The position numbers and the translations under genes were made by a program. A model generated the notes under the pieces. It saw only the letters and a program-made list of their open reading frames with translations. It ran no database searches and was not told where the DNA came from. Shown here piece after piece: positions 1 through 8,475 of a DNA stretch of 64,000 nucleotides; position 1 is the stretch's first letter; the number at the start of each line of letters is the position of its first letter. Source of the stretch: Sphingobacterium kitahiroshimense (lineage in GTDB: Bacteria; Bacteroidota; Bacteroidia; Sphingobacteriales; Sphingobacteriaceae); contig NZ_JAOQNK010000001.1 in assembly GCF_025961315.1 (NCBI RefSeq), forward strand, positions 5,580,001-5,644,000, read 5' to 3'.

Positions 1-1
1 A

Positions 2-97
2 GGAATTCCAGTTTGGGCATGGGTGTTTTTAGGAACTTCTTTTTCTTTATCGATTTATCTATTTATAGCTATGATACGTGCTAAAAATCGAGATTAG
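2..97 (+). CDS. C-terminal end of a membrane protein (partial)
   Basis: An open frame enters from the left edge and stops at TAG 95-97, giving the last 31 residues of a protein. The visible part is mostly hydrophobic (about residues 4-24: Val, Trp, Phe, Leu, Ile), followed by a short basic tail ending RAKNRD, which looks like a last membrane helix with a cytoplasmic tail. The family cannot be told from so little. The SDR gene starts 31 bp downstream on the same strand, so the two may be co-transcribed. Confidence 0.55.
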   Translation, partial: GIPVWAWVFLGTSFSLSIYLFIAMIRAKNRD

Positions 98-128
98 TCA
101 ATAGAGGTTAGACATGATATAAAATAAT

Positions 129-917
129 ATGATACAAATAAATTTAGAAAATAAGGAAGCATTGGTTGGTGCCAGTTCTGGTGGTATAGGTTGCGCAATA
201 GCACAACAATTAGCCTTACATGGTGCATCTGTCACTTTAATGGCTAGAAATGAAGAGAAGCTGAAAATTGCACTTGCTACATTAGATAGGAGTAGAGGAC
301 AGCAGCACCGTTATCTTGTCGTAGATTTTAATGATTTTGAAGAATACCAACGTGTAATATCCCAGTATTTTACTCATCATGTTGTTGATATATTGATTAA
401 TAATACCAATGGTCCGAAGGCCGGCACTATTGCAGATCAATCATTAGCAGACTATCAACGGGCATTTGACTTATTATTTAAGACTCACTGTTATACGACA
501 GATCTGGCATTACCTCATATGAAAAGTGCGGGTTATGGGCGTATCATTAATGTTTCTTCGTTAACTGTAAAAGAGCCAATGTCAAATTTGGTATTATCGA
601 ACACAGTGCGTACGGCATTAATGAGCTGGAGCAAATCATTAGCGAAAGATGTTGCCGTTCATAATATAACAGTTAACAGTGTATTGACAGGTCTATTTGA
701 TACTGCGCGCATTCAATCATTGACACAGATGGATGCGGAGCGTCTAGATATACCGTATGAAGAGGCTTTGTCTTTGCGATTGAAGCAAGTTCCCATGAAT
801 AGATTGGGCAGACCCGAGGAGTACGGTTATCTTGTCGCCTTCATCTGTTCTGAGTATGCGAGCTACCTCACGGGATCCAATATTCCACTTGACGGTGGCA
901 TGATGAATGGATTTTAA
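129..917 (+). CDS. Atypical SDR-family oxidoreductase
   Basis: The 262-residue protein has the length and layout of a short-chain dehydrogenase: a glycine-rich nucleotide loop GASSGGIG (about residues 14-21), the NN-x-NG strand end near 91-95, an NVSS strand near 141-144, and a C-terminal LDGGMMNGF substrate-side end. It departs from active SDRs at the catalytic YxxxK: aligned with the helix SNTVRTAL, Tyr becomes Ser157 and Lys becomes Arg161. Known FabG-like SDR subgroups with an imperfect catalytic tetrad exist, so it may bind NAD(P) with altered or no reductase activity. The substrate is unknown. A strong hairpin terminator follows. Confidence 0.85.
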   Translation: MIQINLENKEALVGASSGGIGCAIAQQLALHGASVTLMARNEEKLKIALATLDRSRGQQHRYLVVDFNDFEEYQRVISQYFTHHVVDILINNTNGPKAGTIADQSLADYQRAFDLLFKTHCYTTDLALPHMKSAGYGRIINVSSLTVKEPMSNLVLSNTVRTALMSWSKSLAKDVAVHNITVNSVLTGLFDTARIQSLTQMDAERLDIPYEEALSLRLKQVPMNRLGRPEEYGYLVAFICSEYASYLTGSNIPLDGGMMNGF

Positions 918-920
918 AAT

Positions 921-955
921 AAAAGCCCTTAAGTATTTACTTAAGGGCTTTTATC
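921..955. terminator. Bidirectional rho-independent terminator
   Basis: Arms 921-935 and 938-952 are perfect inverted repeats (AAAAGCCCTTAAGTA and its complement), with A-run and T-run flanks. It lies between the convergent SDR and YceI genes and can serve both. Confidence 0.85.
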
Positions 956-966
956 TGTTTATTTTC

Positions 967-1557
967 TTAATTCAGTACGATTTCTGTATTTACTGTGATA
1001 GCCACATCTGCTGCGACAGCTTCAACCCCTGATGGTAATTTATCATTATATTTCATTCCGAAATCAAAGCGATTAATAGTAGTTTTCGCAGTGAAACCAG
1101 CCCGTGTCTTTCCCCAAGGATCAGTAATGATTCCTCCGTTCTGAGTAACGTCAAAAGTAACTTTCTTTGTCACATCTCTGATTGTTAGATCGGCGATTAA
1201 TACATATTTTCCTTTTTTACCTTGTTTAAAAGAAACAGATTTTAATTTCATTGTTGGATATTTCTCTGCATTGAAAAAGTCATCTGATTTTAAATGGCCG
1301 TCACGAGCATCTATTCGTGTGTCAATACTGTTGACATCAATCGTGAAATCTAATTTTGCATTATCAAAACTTTCTTTGTTCGGAGCATCAATGGATCCGG
1401 ATACTTTCGTGAATTCACCATCGACAAAGCTTATCCCTAAGTGATTTACATCAAATCTTGCGTTTGTATGTGCAGGATCTGCACTCCATTTTACTTGTGC
1501 TAAGGCGCCATTGATCATTAAGACTGTGGCTGCTACAATTTTCAATAAATTATTCAT
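967..1557 (-). CDS. YceI family protein
   Basis: The 196-residue protein starts with a clear signal peptide (MNNLLKIVAATVLMINGALAQ, cleavage near residue 20), so it is secreted to the periplasm. The mature part matches the YceI lipocalin-like barrel: WSADPAHTNARFDVNHLG at the start, then DAPNKESFDNAKLDFTIDV, RDGHLKSDDFF and the KYPTMKLKS strand. YceI proteins bind isoprenoid or other long hydrophobic ligands; the ligand here is unknown. A Crp/Fnr family gene lies directly upstream on the same strand, and a Crp/Fnr-like palindrome sits about 40 bp before the inferred transcription start, so control by that regulator is likely (inference). Confidence 0.92.
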   Translation of the reverse strand: MNNLLKIVAATVLMINGALAQVKWSADPAHTNARFDVNHLGISFVDGEFTKVSGSIDAPNKESFDNAKLDFTIDVNSIDTRIDARDGHLKSDDFFNAEKYPTMKLKSVSFKQGKKGKYVLIADLTIRDVTKKVTFDVTQNGGIITDPWGKTRAGFTAKTTINRFDFGMKYNDKLPSGVEAVAADVAITVNTEIVLN

Positions 1558-1639
1558 AATCTTTCTTTTTATCTTTTTTAACAGTAATCTTGTTCAAAAT
1601 GTTTGTCGATAAACAAATAAATTGTTGTATTAACTTGTA

Positions 1640-1683
1640 CAAAGATGACGAATAATGCTGTTTTAAAAATTGACCTACATCAA
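1640..1683 (-). promoter_or_regulatory. YceI promoter region with Crp/Fnr-like box
   Basis: The palindrome TTGACCTACATCAA (1670-1683) fits the Crp/Fnr pattern TTGAy-N4-rTCAA. On the minus strand it is followed by a -7-like element CATCTTTG (1647-1640). Taking the centre of that element as -7, the box centre falls near -40, the usual place for an activating site. Confidence 0.5.
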
Positions 1684-1692
1684 TAAAATGTA

Positions 1693-2274
1693 CTATTTTT
1701 TTGGTTTTAGGATCTGCCTTTTTAATCGGCTTAAAAACTCTTGTGTAACTCCGATATAAGATGCGAGCTGCAAATTAGATATTCTGGGGTATATTTTTGG
1801 ATAACGTTTAATAAAATCCAGATAGCGCTCCTGTGCCGTAAATCCCAGAGCCGCAATGATGCGATGTTGTGATGCTACTTGAGCTCTTTGGGACATAATT
1901 CTGAATAGCCGTTCTACTTGAGTACAATTAGTGAAGAGTTTTTCTTTCTGTTCTCTCGAGATTATTAGTATTTCAGAATCTTCTAAAGCTTGAATATATA
2001 ATTGAGCGGGTTCTTGATCATTGAAGCTGGCAATATCTGATATCCACCATTCTTCTATAGCGAAGTATAAAATATGTTCTTCTCCATTTGGAGTCAAATA
2101 GAAAATTTTAAAACAGCCTTTCTTTACAAATCCTTCAAAATTGCATATTTCCCCTGCCCGCAGAATGAAGCTCTTTTTTTTTACATGTGTTTGGGTGTAA
2201 CTAGACGTGATCTGTTCAAGTTGTTCTTCTGTAACGGCTATTCTTTTTTTTATGTAATCCTTGAAAATGTCCAT
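1693..2274 (-). CDS. Crp/Fnr family transcriptional regulator
   Basis: A 193-residue protein with an N-terminal cyclic-nucleotide-binding-like cupin (about residues 25-115, including ILRAGEICNFEGFVKKGCFKIF and the GEEHILYFAIEEWWISD strand pair) and a C-terminal winged helix with ISNLQLASYIGVTQEFLSRL as recognition helix region. No cysteine cluster for an Fe-S centre is evident, and the cAMP-contact residues of true Crp are not conserved, as in many Bacteroidota members. The gene lies immediately upstream of YceI, whose promoter carries a matching palindrome, so YceI is the likely target. Confidence 0.9.
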   Translation of the reverse strand: MDIFKDYIKKRIAVTEEQLEQITSSYTQTHVKKKSFILRAGEICNFEGFVKKGCFKIFYLTPNGEEHILYFAIEEWWISDIASFNDQEPAQLYIQALEDSEILIISREQKEKLFTNCTQVERLFRIMSQRAQVASQHRIIAALGFTAQERYLDFIKRYPKIYPRISNLQLASYIGVTQEFLSRLKRQILKPKK

Positions 2275-2298
2275 GAGATAATTAATTCTGAAATGATA

Positions 2299-3006
2299 TT
2301 AACTAGAGACTTTAATAAAAGAAATTTCTTCTAAAGTATCAGAAATCCCAAAGACTTTGTATCCATGTTGATGTAAAGAGTTTAATAACTCTTTTGTTTT
2401 TTCAATTCCATTATCAAAAAATCTTTCGTGTATTTCTAATAAAATCTGGCGGATCTCGATGGATGAATTTAGAATACTTTCTATGACGCAATATTCTGAG
2501 CCTTCAATATCCATTTTTAGCACATCGATGTAGCTATGGTTGTTTTCAGATACAATATCTATAAGTGATTTCATTTGTACTTCTACCATATTATTCTCAT
2601 CAACATTTTGATGGTTAATGATGGAGCCGGAGACATGCTCTTTGTTTTTTGGTAAATTGAAATGGGTTATTCTGGTTTCCTTGTCCAATCCGAACGGATG
2701 AAAATGAAATTTGGGAGATAGATCTGATCGTTGCGCTATCCATTCAATTGATTTCGGTGTTGGGTCATAGCCATGGACATGGCAATTGTGCTTTTGTATA
2801 ATGGCATCATCAAAAGAAGTGTCTTGTCCTATTCCAAAAGAGTATACAATCGCATCGGGATGCAGCAGATCTGGATTGACAAAAAATCCACCATAAGAAT
2901 TTCCGTACCAAACATGTGGACATTTATGTTCGATCTTGAATGATGATATTTTTCCAGAAAGTATTTTATATTGCTTCTTCAACGTGTTGATTAGGCTTGG
3001 ACTCAT
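2299..3006 (-). CDS. FkbM family methyltransferase
   Basis: The 235-residue protein shows the SAM-dependent methyltransferase fold of the FkbM family: a core strand IVYSFGIGQDTSFDDAI (about residues 53-69), the acidic HGYDPTPKSIEW strand end, and the diagnostic VLKMDIEGSEYCVIES motif near residues 163-178. FkbM enzymes O-methylate sugars or secondary metabolites; the substrate is unknown here. No glycan or polyketide genes are adjacent, so it seems to be an isolated gene. Confidence 0.88.
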   Translation of the reverse strand: MSPSLINTLKKQYKILSGKISSFKIEHKCPHVWYGNSYGGFFVNPDLLHPDAIVYSFGIGQDTSFDDAIIQKHNCHVHGYDPTPKSIEWIAQRSDLSPKFHFHPFGLDKETRITHFNLPKNKEHVSGSIINHQNVDENNMVEVQMKSLIDIVSENNHSYIDVLKMDIEGSEYCVIESILNSSIEIRQILLEIHERFFDNGIEKTKELLNSLHQHGYKVFGISDTLEEISFIKVSS

Positions 3007-3069
3007 ATAATTTGTATGTTTGATGGTGGTCGTAAGTTACGATAAAAATTAATTTTAATGATATTCTAA

Positions 3070-3720
3070 TTAATTTAAGGGTGTTAGAAAACCGATTTTT
3101 GTTAATTTTTCTGACGCTGCCAATCCATTGGGATTGCAACCTAGTTTTCCTTCAGGAACTTCCAGTCCTTGTTTGTTATAAAAATCTTTCCAAAAGTTGT
3201 CTATTTCACCCGTAGCAGGATTGATGAAGGTCATGGGCTCTAAGGTAAAAATTTGAGATTTTCTAAAAGCTCTTTCGATAAAATCGGAACAATAGTAAGT
3301 GTTTTCATTTAAAATATAGCTCCAATTGTACGGTTTTCCCAGCATATTTTTTGCAGTTTTTATCGCTAGGGGTATAGCTTTCTGATATTCTTTTTTTAGT
3401 CTGTAAACGACTAAATTGTTTTGATTATTTTTTTGAGAATCATAAAAATCTTTTAAGTTTTGACGTATGGATCCATTTTTGGAACTTGCGTGTAAAACAA
3501 AAATAGAATCATGCTCAACTTCTAAGAGTCCAATGTGATCAAAAGAATTTTTTTTGTCACGTTGTGTCACACGGTTTATAGCTCCAGATAGATTTTCTTG
3601 TTCCGCCTCTACAAAGATAAGATCACCATTTTTAAGGTTTTTAGTTTCAACTTTTTGAGCAAAACAAAGTTGGGATAAAAGTATAACTAGGATGCTGAAG
3701 AATATTCTTTGTGCTTTCAT
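3070..3720 (-). CDS. YiiX/YebB-like NlpC/P60 cysteine hydrolase
   Basis: A 216-residue protein with a signal peptide (first about 21 residues, ending CFAQ). The mature part begins GDLIFVEA and has SFDHIGLLEVEHDSIFVLHAS with the active His, and NTYYCSDFIERAF near residues 141-153 with the likely catalytic Cys in the circularly permuted NlpC/P60 order (His before Cys) typical of the YiiX/YebB group. Such enzymes are thought to cleave peptide or lipid amide/ester bonds in the envelope. It stands alone; its start is 60 bp from the divergent gene at about 3807. Confidence 0.85.
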   Translation of the reverse strand: MKAQRIFFSILVILLSQLCFAQKVETKNLKNGDLIFVEAEQENLSGAINRVTQRDKKNSFDHIGLLEVEHDSIFVLHASSKNGSIRQNLKDFYDSQKNNQNNLVVYRLKKEYQKAIPLAIKTAKNMLGKPYNWSYILNENTYYCSDFIERAFRKSQIFTLEPMTFINPATGEIDNFWKDFYNKQGLEVPEGKLGCNPNGLAASEKLTKIGFLTPLN

Positions 3721-3794
3721 GGCATAAATTTACATGCAATTTGATGTAAATAGAATCATTAGCTAAAAATAATTATGTAATGATAGAATGTTTG

Positions 3795-3802
3795 TATCTT
3801 TG
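3795..3802 (+). promoter_or_regulatory. Bacteroidota -7 element
   Basis: TATCTTTG at 3795-3802 is an exact TAnnTTTG match. It would start transcription near 3806, right before the first in-frame ATGs (3807, 3816) of the next gene. No good TTG box is seen 20 bp upstream, only TTATG. Confidence 0.4.
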
Positions 3803-3806
3803 CAAG

Positions 3807-4298
3807 ATGGGAAAAATGTATAATGATGTGGTGGAATTATTGCCCGAATTGATTCATTGCTTCAATAATCATTTGATGTTTGATAGCTTAGAGGAGGAAG
3901 ATGTAATTTCATTTCTTCCAATCGAAGATGAAGAAGTTGCGAAAGAATTTGTAGCTCATACAAATAAGGTATTATCCGACCACTTTGAAGTTGAGGATGG
4001 TGAATTATGTTATCCTGAAGACAGTTATTTGGATAAAATTGACAATCCTATTTTCTTTTGGAAGGATTATTTAGGATGCTTTTTTAATTTTGAATTGGTT
4101 GAGGATTTGTTGGATAGAGAAGATATAAGAGGAACAAGTTTTGGAACTTACCGAATTACCCATATTGCCTTTATTAACGAAGTAAATAAACGGATCAAAA
4201 AAAGAAGATTAAATGGAATAAACCTTGAGTATCGTGTTATTCCAACTCCTTTGGACAGCAATAAACATTGGAATCGTACATACGATAAAGAATTTTAA
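3807..4298 (+). CDS. Hypothetical acidic protein
   Basis: A soluble, strongly acidic protein of about 160 residues (many Glu/Asp, e.g. SLEEEDVISFLPIEDEEVAKEF) with no signal peptide and no motif I recognise. The frame is open from an ATG at 3780, but a perfect -7 element lies at 3795-3802, so the real start is more likely 3807 or 3816, giving a leaderless or nearly leaderless message. The C-terminal half is more basic (RIKKRRLNGINLEYR). The function is unknown. Confidence 0.7.
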   Translation: MGKMYNDVVELLPELIHCFNNHLMFDSLEEEDVISFLPIEDEEVAKEFVAHTNKVLSDHFEVEDGELCYPEDSYLDKIDNPIFFWKDYLGCFFNFELVEDLLDREDIRGTSFGTYRITHIAFINEVNKRIKKRRLNGINLEYRVIPTPLDSNKHWNRTYDKEF

Positions 4299-4439
4299 TC
4301 AAATCATTATCTATCGTTTTAAACGTTCGCTAAGTACTGTTTTTTTAATGTTTTGTATTTAGTTTTTTGTAAATTGCCCTATTATTTTCTAAGCTATCAG
4401 AATAGCTAGCAGTATTCTTCTTGTTTAAATTCCGTTGAA

Positions 4440-4733
4440 ATGAAATATATTTTATTCGTACTTCCAGTCATGGTTTTCATGAGTTGTTCCAATGCGCAAC
4501 AAGATAAGCCATTAGAGCAGTTAGATAAAAAGTCTGCTCGTGAAGTGGTTTTAGTGACCGAAGTGAAGGGTGATTCAGTCCTGCATATTACTAAACAGCA
4601 TATCTGGTTTAATGGAGAGCAAATTGCTTCTCAAAGTGATACGATCATTACAGCAAAGAAAGTGAATACCTGGAGTGTTGGGGATTCTGCTCAAACACTT
4701 AGTGAAGTTCCTATTTACGTAACCGTACAGTAA
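4440..4733 (+). CDS. Small lipoprotein, hypothetical
   Basis: A 97-residue protein with a lipoprotein signal: hydrophobic stretch and lipobox VFMSC, lipidated Cys16. The mature part is short and polar. It is 2 bp upstream of another lipoprotein gene and the YgiC-like ATP-grasp gene, so the three form one transcription unit. The function is unknown; an envelope role tied to the ATP-grasp enzyme is inferred only from gene order. Confidence 0.75.
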   Translation: MKYILFVLPVMVFMSCSNAQQDKPLEQLDKKSAREVVLVTEVKGDSVLHITKQHIWFNGEQIASQSDTIITAKKVNTWSVGDSAQTLSEVPIYVTVQ

Positions 4734-4735
4734 TT

Positions 4736-5110
4736 ATGAGAAAAAAAACATCTTCAGCGATTAAATTAGTATTAATTACTTCCGTTTTGGCCTCATGTGG
4801 AACTGCTCAGTCTCCTCCGGAGGATAAAAATAAACAGCGTGTTTTTATGCGTGCTGATTCTACTGCTCCTTATACAGAAGTTACAAATGATTATAAGGAT
4901 CAGCATCGTACGGGAGGAGGTATGGGGTCTTCTCTTTTGTGGTTTATGGCCTTTAGACATCTTGGGGGAGGAATGGGATATGCGAACAATAATCTAAATC
5001 CCAGTTCTGTTTCTGGTACTAATGCTAAAAAATCTGCTGCATATCAAGCAAAGCGAGGTGGTTTTGGCAATACTGCTGCTTCTTCCCACTCTTCTTCTGT
5101 CGGTTCATAA
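4736..5110 (+). CDS. Lipoprotein in the YgiB-like position
   Basis: A 124-residue lipoprotein (lipobox LASC, Cys21) with a low-complexity body rich in Gly, Ser and Ala, including GGGMG repeats near residues 61-63 and 77-80. Its stop overlaps the ATP-grasp start by one base (TAATG), so translation is probably coupled. In Escherichia coli a Gly/Ser-rich DUF1190 lipoprotein (YgiB) precedes YgiC in the same way; this protein holds that position, but the sequence similarity is weak. Confidence 0.75.
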   Translation: MRKKTSSAIKLVLITSVLASCGTAQSPPEDKNKQRVFMRADSTAPYTEVTNDYKDQHRTGGGMGSSLLWFMAFRHLGGGMGYANNNLNPSSVSGTNAKKSAAYQAKRGGFGNTAASSHSSSVGS

Positions 5111-6252
5111 TGAAAATTAAACATCTTACGATTGATCCAAATTGGAAATCTAGATTAACGGCTATTGGATATGGTTATCATTCGGATCATGATGAACCTT
5201 ACTGGATAGATAATTATTACTACGAAATCACTAGTAATGAAGCAGACACTATTTATCAAGCAACAGCTGAGGTTTGGGATATGTGTCTAAAAGCAGTTGA
5301 ACATGTGATTGCAAATAAGCTTTACGCTTTATTTCATATTCCCGATCATATGGTACCTCATATCGAACAGTCGTGGGAAAGTGAATCTCCTTCAATTTAT
5401 GGTCGTTTTGATTTTGCTTATGATAGCAGTAAAAGAAAATTAAAGTTACTGGAGTTTAATGCGGATACACCGACTTCTTTATTTGAGTGTGGCATTGTCC
5501 AGTGGTATTGGAAAAACCATTATTTTTCAGAATCAGTCGATCAGTTTAATAGCGTACATGAGCAATTGATCACTTCTTGGAAAGATATTAAACCTTATCT
5601 CAAAGGTGATATTTTGTATTTCACTTGTGCAAAGGAGACATTGGAGGATCTGACCAATGTAGAATATTTAAGAGATACGGCCACACAAGCTGGCATCCAA
5701 ACACAATTGATCTACATCGACGATATCGGTTGGAATGGAAATTCATTTATTGATTTAGAGGGTGACTCGATCCAATCTATATTTAAATTGTATCCTTGGG
5801 AATGGATGGTACATGAGGAGTTTGGGCACCATATTCTCAATGATATCAATAAAACTCAATGGATAGAGCCTTCATGGAAAATGATACTGTCTAACAAAGC
5901 TATTTTACCCATATTATGGGATTTGTTTCCGCATCATGATAACTTATTGCCAGCTTATTTTGAAGAGCAGAGAACACTTAGGAATTACATTAAAAAACCT
6001 ATTCTATCCAGGGAGGGTGCTAATATCGCAATGTATTATGATAAGGAGCTCATTTATTCAACATCTGGTGCATATGGACATGAAGGGTATATTTATCAAG
6101 AGCTGGCCACACTTCATAAAGAAGAATCGGGTTTTTCTATCATAGGCAGCTGGATTATTGGACAGGAACCGTGTGGTATAAGTTTTAGAGAATCGACTAT
6201 GCCCATCACCACGGATAAGAGTCGATTTGTTCCGCATATCATTAAGCATTGA
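5110..6252 (+). CDS. Glutathionylspermidine synthase-like ATP-grasp protein (YgiC/YjfC family)
   Basis: At 380 residues it matches the C-terminal synthetase-like domain of glutathionylspermidine synthase, as found alone in YgiC and YjfC. Recognisable family blocks are LKLLEFNADTPTSLFECGIVQW (about residues 115-136), FKLYPWEWMVHEEFG, the ILPILWDLFPHHDNLLPAYF loop and KKPILSREGANI. These enzymes have an ATP-grasp fold expected to join a carboxylate to an amine, but the substrate of the stand-alone family is not known. It is the last gene of a three-gene unit with two lipoproteins, suggesting work at or for the envelope. Confidence 0.88.
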   Translation: MKIKHLTIDPNWKSRLTAIGYGYHSDHDEPYWIDNYYYEITSNEADTIYQATAEVWDMCLKAVEHVIANKLYALFHIPDHMVPHIEQSWESESPSIYGRFDFAYDSSKRKLKLLEFNADTPTSLFECGIVQWYWKNHYFSESVDQFNSVHEQLITSWKDIKPYLKGDILYFTCAKETLEDLTNVEYLRDTATQAGIQTQLIYIDDIGWNGNSFIDLEGDSIQSIFKLYPWEWMVHEEFGHHILNDINKTQWIEPSWKMILSNKAILPILWDLFPHHDNLLPAYFEEQRTLRNYIKKPILSREGANIAMYYDKELIYSTSGAYGHEGYIYQELATLHKEESGFSIIGSWIIGQEPCGISFRESTMPITTDKSRFVPHIIKH

Positions 6253-6286
6253 TCAAAAATTGATGGTCCTTTTTATCCCAAATAGA

Positions 6287-6502
6287 CTATTTACTTTTTG
6301 GACATTCTAATTCCTGCTTTAAAGTCCGGAATATTTGTTCATATTCTTGGAACCGATGTTCTCTTATCGGCCGAATGTACGGTTCAGTTTTAAAGTATAG
6401 CAACATGCATGGTGCAATTTGTTTGTACTTCGGTACATACTCATATGTAATGAATTCTCCATTAGCAATACGCTGTTTTATTTTATTATGATAAGGATAC
6501 AT
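6287..6502 (-). CDS. Hypothetical small basic protein
   Basis: A 71-residue open frame, tyrosine-rich and basic, with YEYVPKYKQIAPCMLLYFK and a helix-like HRFQEYEQIFRTLKQELE end. It has no signal peptide or known motif. It is the last gene-like feature on the chromosomal side of the ICE. The family is unknown, and coding status rests on composition and the clean start. Confidence 0.5.
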   Translation of the reverse strand: MYPYHNKIKQRIANGEFITYEYVPKYKQIAPCMLLYFKTEPYIRPIREHRFQEYEQIFRTLKQELECPKSK

Positions 6503-6804
6503 CTATTTATATTAGCAATATATTAAAATTACTTTTTTTGATAAAAAAAGATTAGTAAAAAGCAAAAATAAGCAAAACGATTAAACCCGTTGCTATACAA
6601 TGCTTTATAAAACAGTAGTCTTAGTTTGGAACTCGGTGTCTGATAGGTTTTGGTCGTGAAAACACAAGGTTAGGTTACTAATTCGTTACCGATTGATAAC
6701 GGTAATGATATAGCTTAACTGATTATATTTCAGTCTTTTGCACCCATTTTTATATTCCCTTGTAACTCAATGTAATTTAATTTTAAACATTAAACATTTG
6801 AGTT
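6503..6804. other. Probable ICE left end (attL region and integrase arm sites)
   Basis: This 302-bp gene-free stretch lies between chromosomal genes and the integrase. It holds an inverted repeat TTACCG...CGGTAA at 6686-6705, a nearby direct GGTTA repeat, and tandem AAGCAAAA copies around 6558-6578, the sort of sites an integrase binds. The exact crossover cannot be set because the right end of the element is outside the window and no repeated core can be compared. Confidence 0.45.
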
Positions 6805-8055
6805 ATGGAACAGACAAAAAAGTCCACGTTCAAACTGCTTTTCTACCTGAAAAAGAACGAACTGAAAAAGAACGGTAATGCACCAATTATGGCACGTATT
6901 ACCATTGATGGAACACCTAAAACTTTCGGAACAAAGTTAGAAATCAATCCTAATAATTGGGATTTAAAATACGGAAGAGTTGAGGGAAAGAGTGCCACCG
7001 CTTTGAGCGTTAACCAAAAATTGGATAACATACGTGGACGTATCGACAAGATTTACGAAGATATGCTGAAGCACGAGGGGTTTGCAACCGCCCAAAAAGT
7101 AAAGCTCTCGTTTTTAGGTGTTGGTGTAATGGAAGATGCCATACTAAAAGTCTTTAAAGACCAAAACGAAGACTTTGAAAAAATGGTCGCTAAGGGAAAA
7201 CGCTCTCAAAGCACATATAGCAAGTACAACACTGTTTACAATCACCTTAGCGAATTTATAAGGGAGCGTTACCATCGTGACGATATGGCTTTCCGAGAAC
7301 TCACTTCTGATTTTATCCGTGAGTTTGATTTCTTTCTTCGCATTGATAAGGAATGTACCCATAATACGGTTTGGGTTTACACAATGCCAGTTATTGCTTT
7401 GGCAGAATTGGCTATCAAGAAAGGCTTGATACGGGATAATCCTTTTGAAGATTATGAAATCAGTATGGAAGAAACCGACCGCAGCTACCTTTTAAAAGAG
7501 GATGTGGAAACTTTAATGCTCCTGAAACCATCTAAGCCCCGATATGAACTTGTAAAAGACCTTTTTATTTTCAGTTGCTTTACAGGGCTTTCTTACATTG
7601 ATATTAAGAAACTGAAATGGAGCAATATCCAGTCTTTCTTTGATGGACACCAATGGATAATCAGCAGGAGGAAGAAATCAGATGTTGCCTCCAACGTCCG
7701 TCTTTTGGAAATCCCCAAACGCATCATTGAGAAATATCGTGGAGTTACAAGAAATGATTTTGTATTCCCAATGCCATCCAATGCGACTTGCAACACGCAT
7801 ATAGGTAAACTTATTGAGGAAGCGAGTATTGTTACAGAACAGAAAGTTACATTCCACACCGCCCGTCACACATTCGCCACAATGTTTTTGACCGAGGGCG
7901 TACCGCTTGAAAGCCTTAGCAAAATGATGGGGCATAAAAATATTTCCACCACACAGATTTACGCCAAAATCACAAGCCAAAAAATCAGTAAGGATATGGA
8001 TTTAGTTGCCCCAAAATTTCAGGCTATGGAAGAAGCATTTTTAGCCGCAATCTGA
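6805..8055 (+). CDS. int: Tyrosine recombinase, IntDOT-like ICE integrase
   Basis: A 416-residue integrase with an N-terminal arm-binding domain (about 1-100), a SAM-like core-binding domain (about 120-220) and a C-terminal catalytic domain. Catalytic residues seen are the ISRRKKSD lysine region, H351 and R354 in HTARHTFA, H377 in MMGHKNIS and the nucleophile Y386 in QIYAKI. The first arginine is replaced by Ser263 in TGLSYID, a change also known in IntDOT of CTnDOT. It would catalyse integration and excision of the element. A terminator closes it, so it is its own unit. Confidence 0.95.
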   Translation: MEQTKKSTFKLLFYLKKNELKKNGNAPIMARITIDGTPKTFGTKLEINPNNWDLKYGRVEGKSATALSVNQKLDNIRGRIDKIYEDMLKHEGFATAQKVKLSFLGVGVMEDAILKVFKDQNEDFEKMVAKGKRSQSTYSKYNTVYNHLSEFIRERYHRDDMAFRELTSDFIREFDFFLRIDKECTHNTVWVYTMPVIALAELAIKKGLIRDNPFEDYEISMEETDRSYLLKEDVETLMLLKPSKPRYELVKDLFIFSCFTGLSYIDIKKLKWSNIQSFFDGHQWIISRRKKSDVASNVRLLEIPKRIIEKYRGVTRNDFVFPMPSNATCNTHIGKLIEEASIVTEQKVTFHTARHTFATMFLTEGVPLESLSKMMGHKNISTTQIYAKITSQKISKDMDLVAPKFQAMEEAFLAAI

Positions 8056-8079
8056 TTAACTTTTATTACTTCACTACAG

Positions 8080-8107
8080 AGCAGAACTTAACGGTTCTGC
8101 TTTTTTT
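8080..8107 (+). terminator. Rho-independent terminator after integrase
   Basis: Stem AGCAGAAC (8080-8087) pairs with GTTCTGCT (8094-8101), followed by a run of seven T (8101-8107). Confidence 0.88.
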
Positions 8108-8475
8108 ATGCCCTTACTTTTCGATTATTCCAACCTCTATTTCAGGCTCTCATAGCCTGGTCATTTATTCCATAAAAATTAGAACAGAATATTTCCACAA
8201 TCAACCGGTAAAAAGGCAGCTAAGTTATAGCGGGCAGCCACCGCACCCACCCACCAATAAAAAAAATGAATGAACGGTTTCCCCCTAAAGGAACCCCCAT
8301 TAAATCATTTTTTTTCTTGGTCTTCGCTGTTGCCCGCTTGGATTATCTGCTTTCTTTTTTCCGGTTTTTCTTTTGGAAAAAATTATGCGAAGCGAAGCGG
8401 AGCAAACCACAACAGGAAGCAGGAAACGAGAAAAGCGAACGTAACAAAATGTACAACTTTTAAAACAGGACGATT
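8108..8475. other. Gene-free leader before the ssb/PRTRC operon
   Basis: After the integrase terminator nothing convincing is coded up to ssb. Two short overlapping frames (8266-8463, 8270-8479) are Phe-rich and look accidental. The sequence has GGCAG words at 8215 and 8233 and probably contains the operon promoter, but no clear TAnnTTTG element with a paired TTG was found. Confidence 0.4.

Noticed and set aside
3795..3805. GTATCTTTGCA considered as an empty CTnDOT-type attB site
   Set aside because: The sequence equals the usual Bacteroidota -7 promoter element and lies before a gene; the ICE is integrated elsewhere, so the promoter reading is simpler.
6503..6804. Search for a tRNA gene or duplicated core as integration target
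   Set aside because: No tRNA-like cloverleaf was seen and no GTAnnTTTGC core of the CTnDOT type was found here; the right end is not in the window, so no direct repeat can be claimed.
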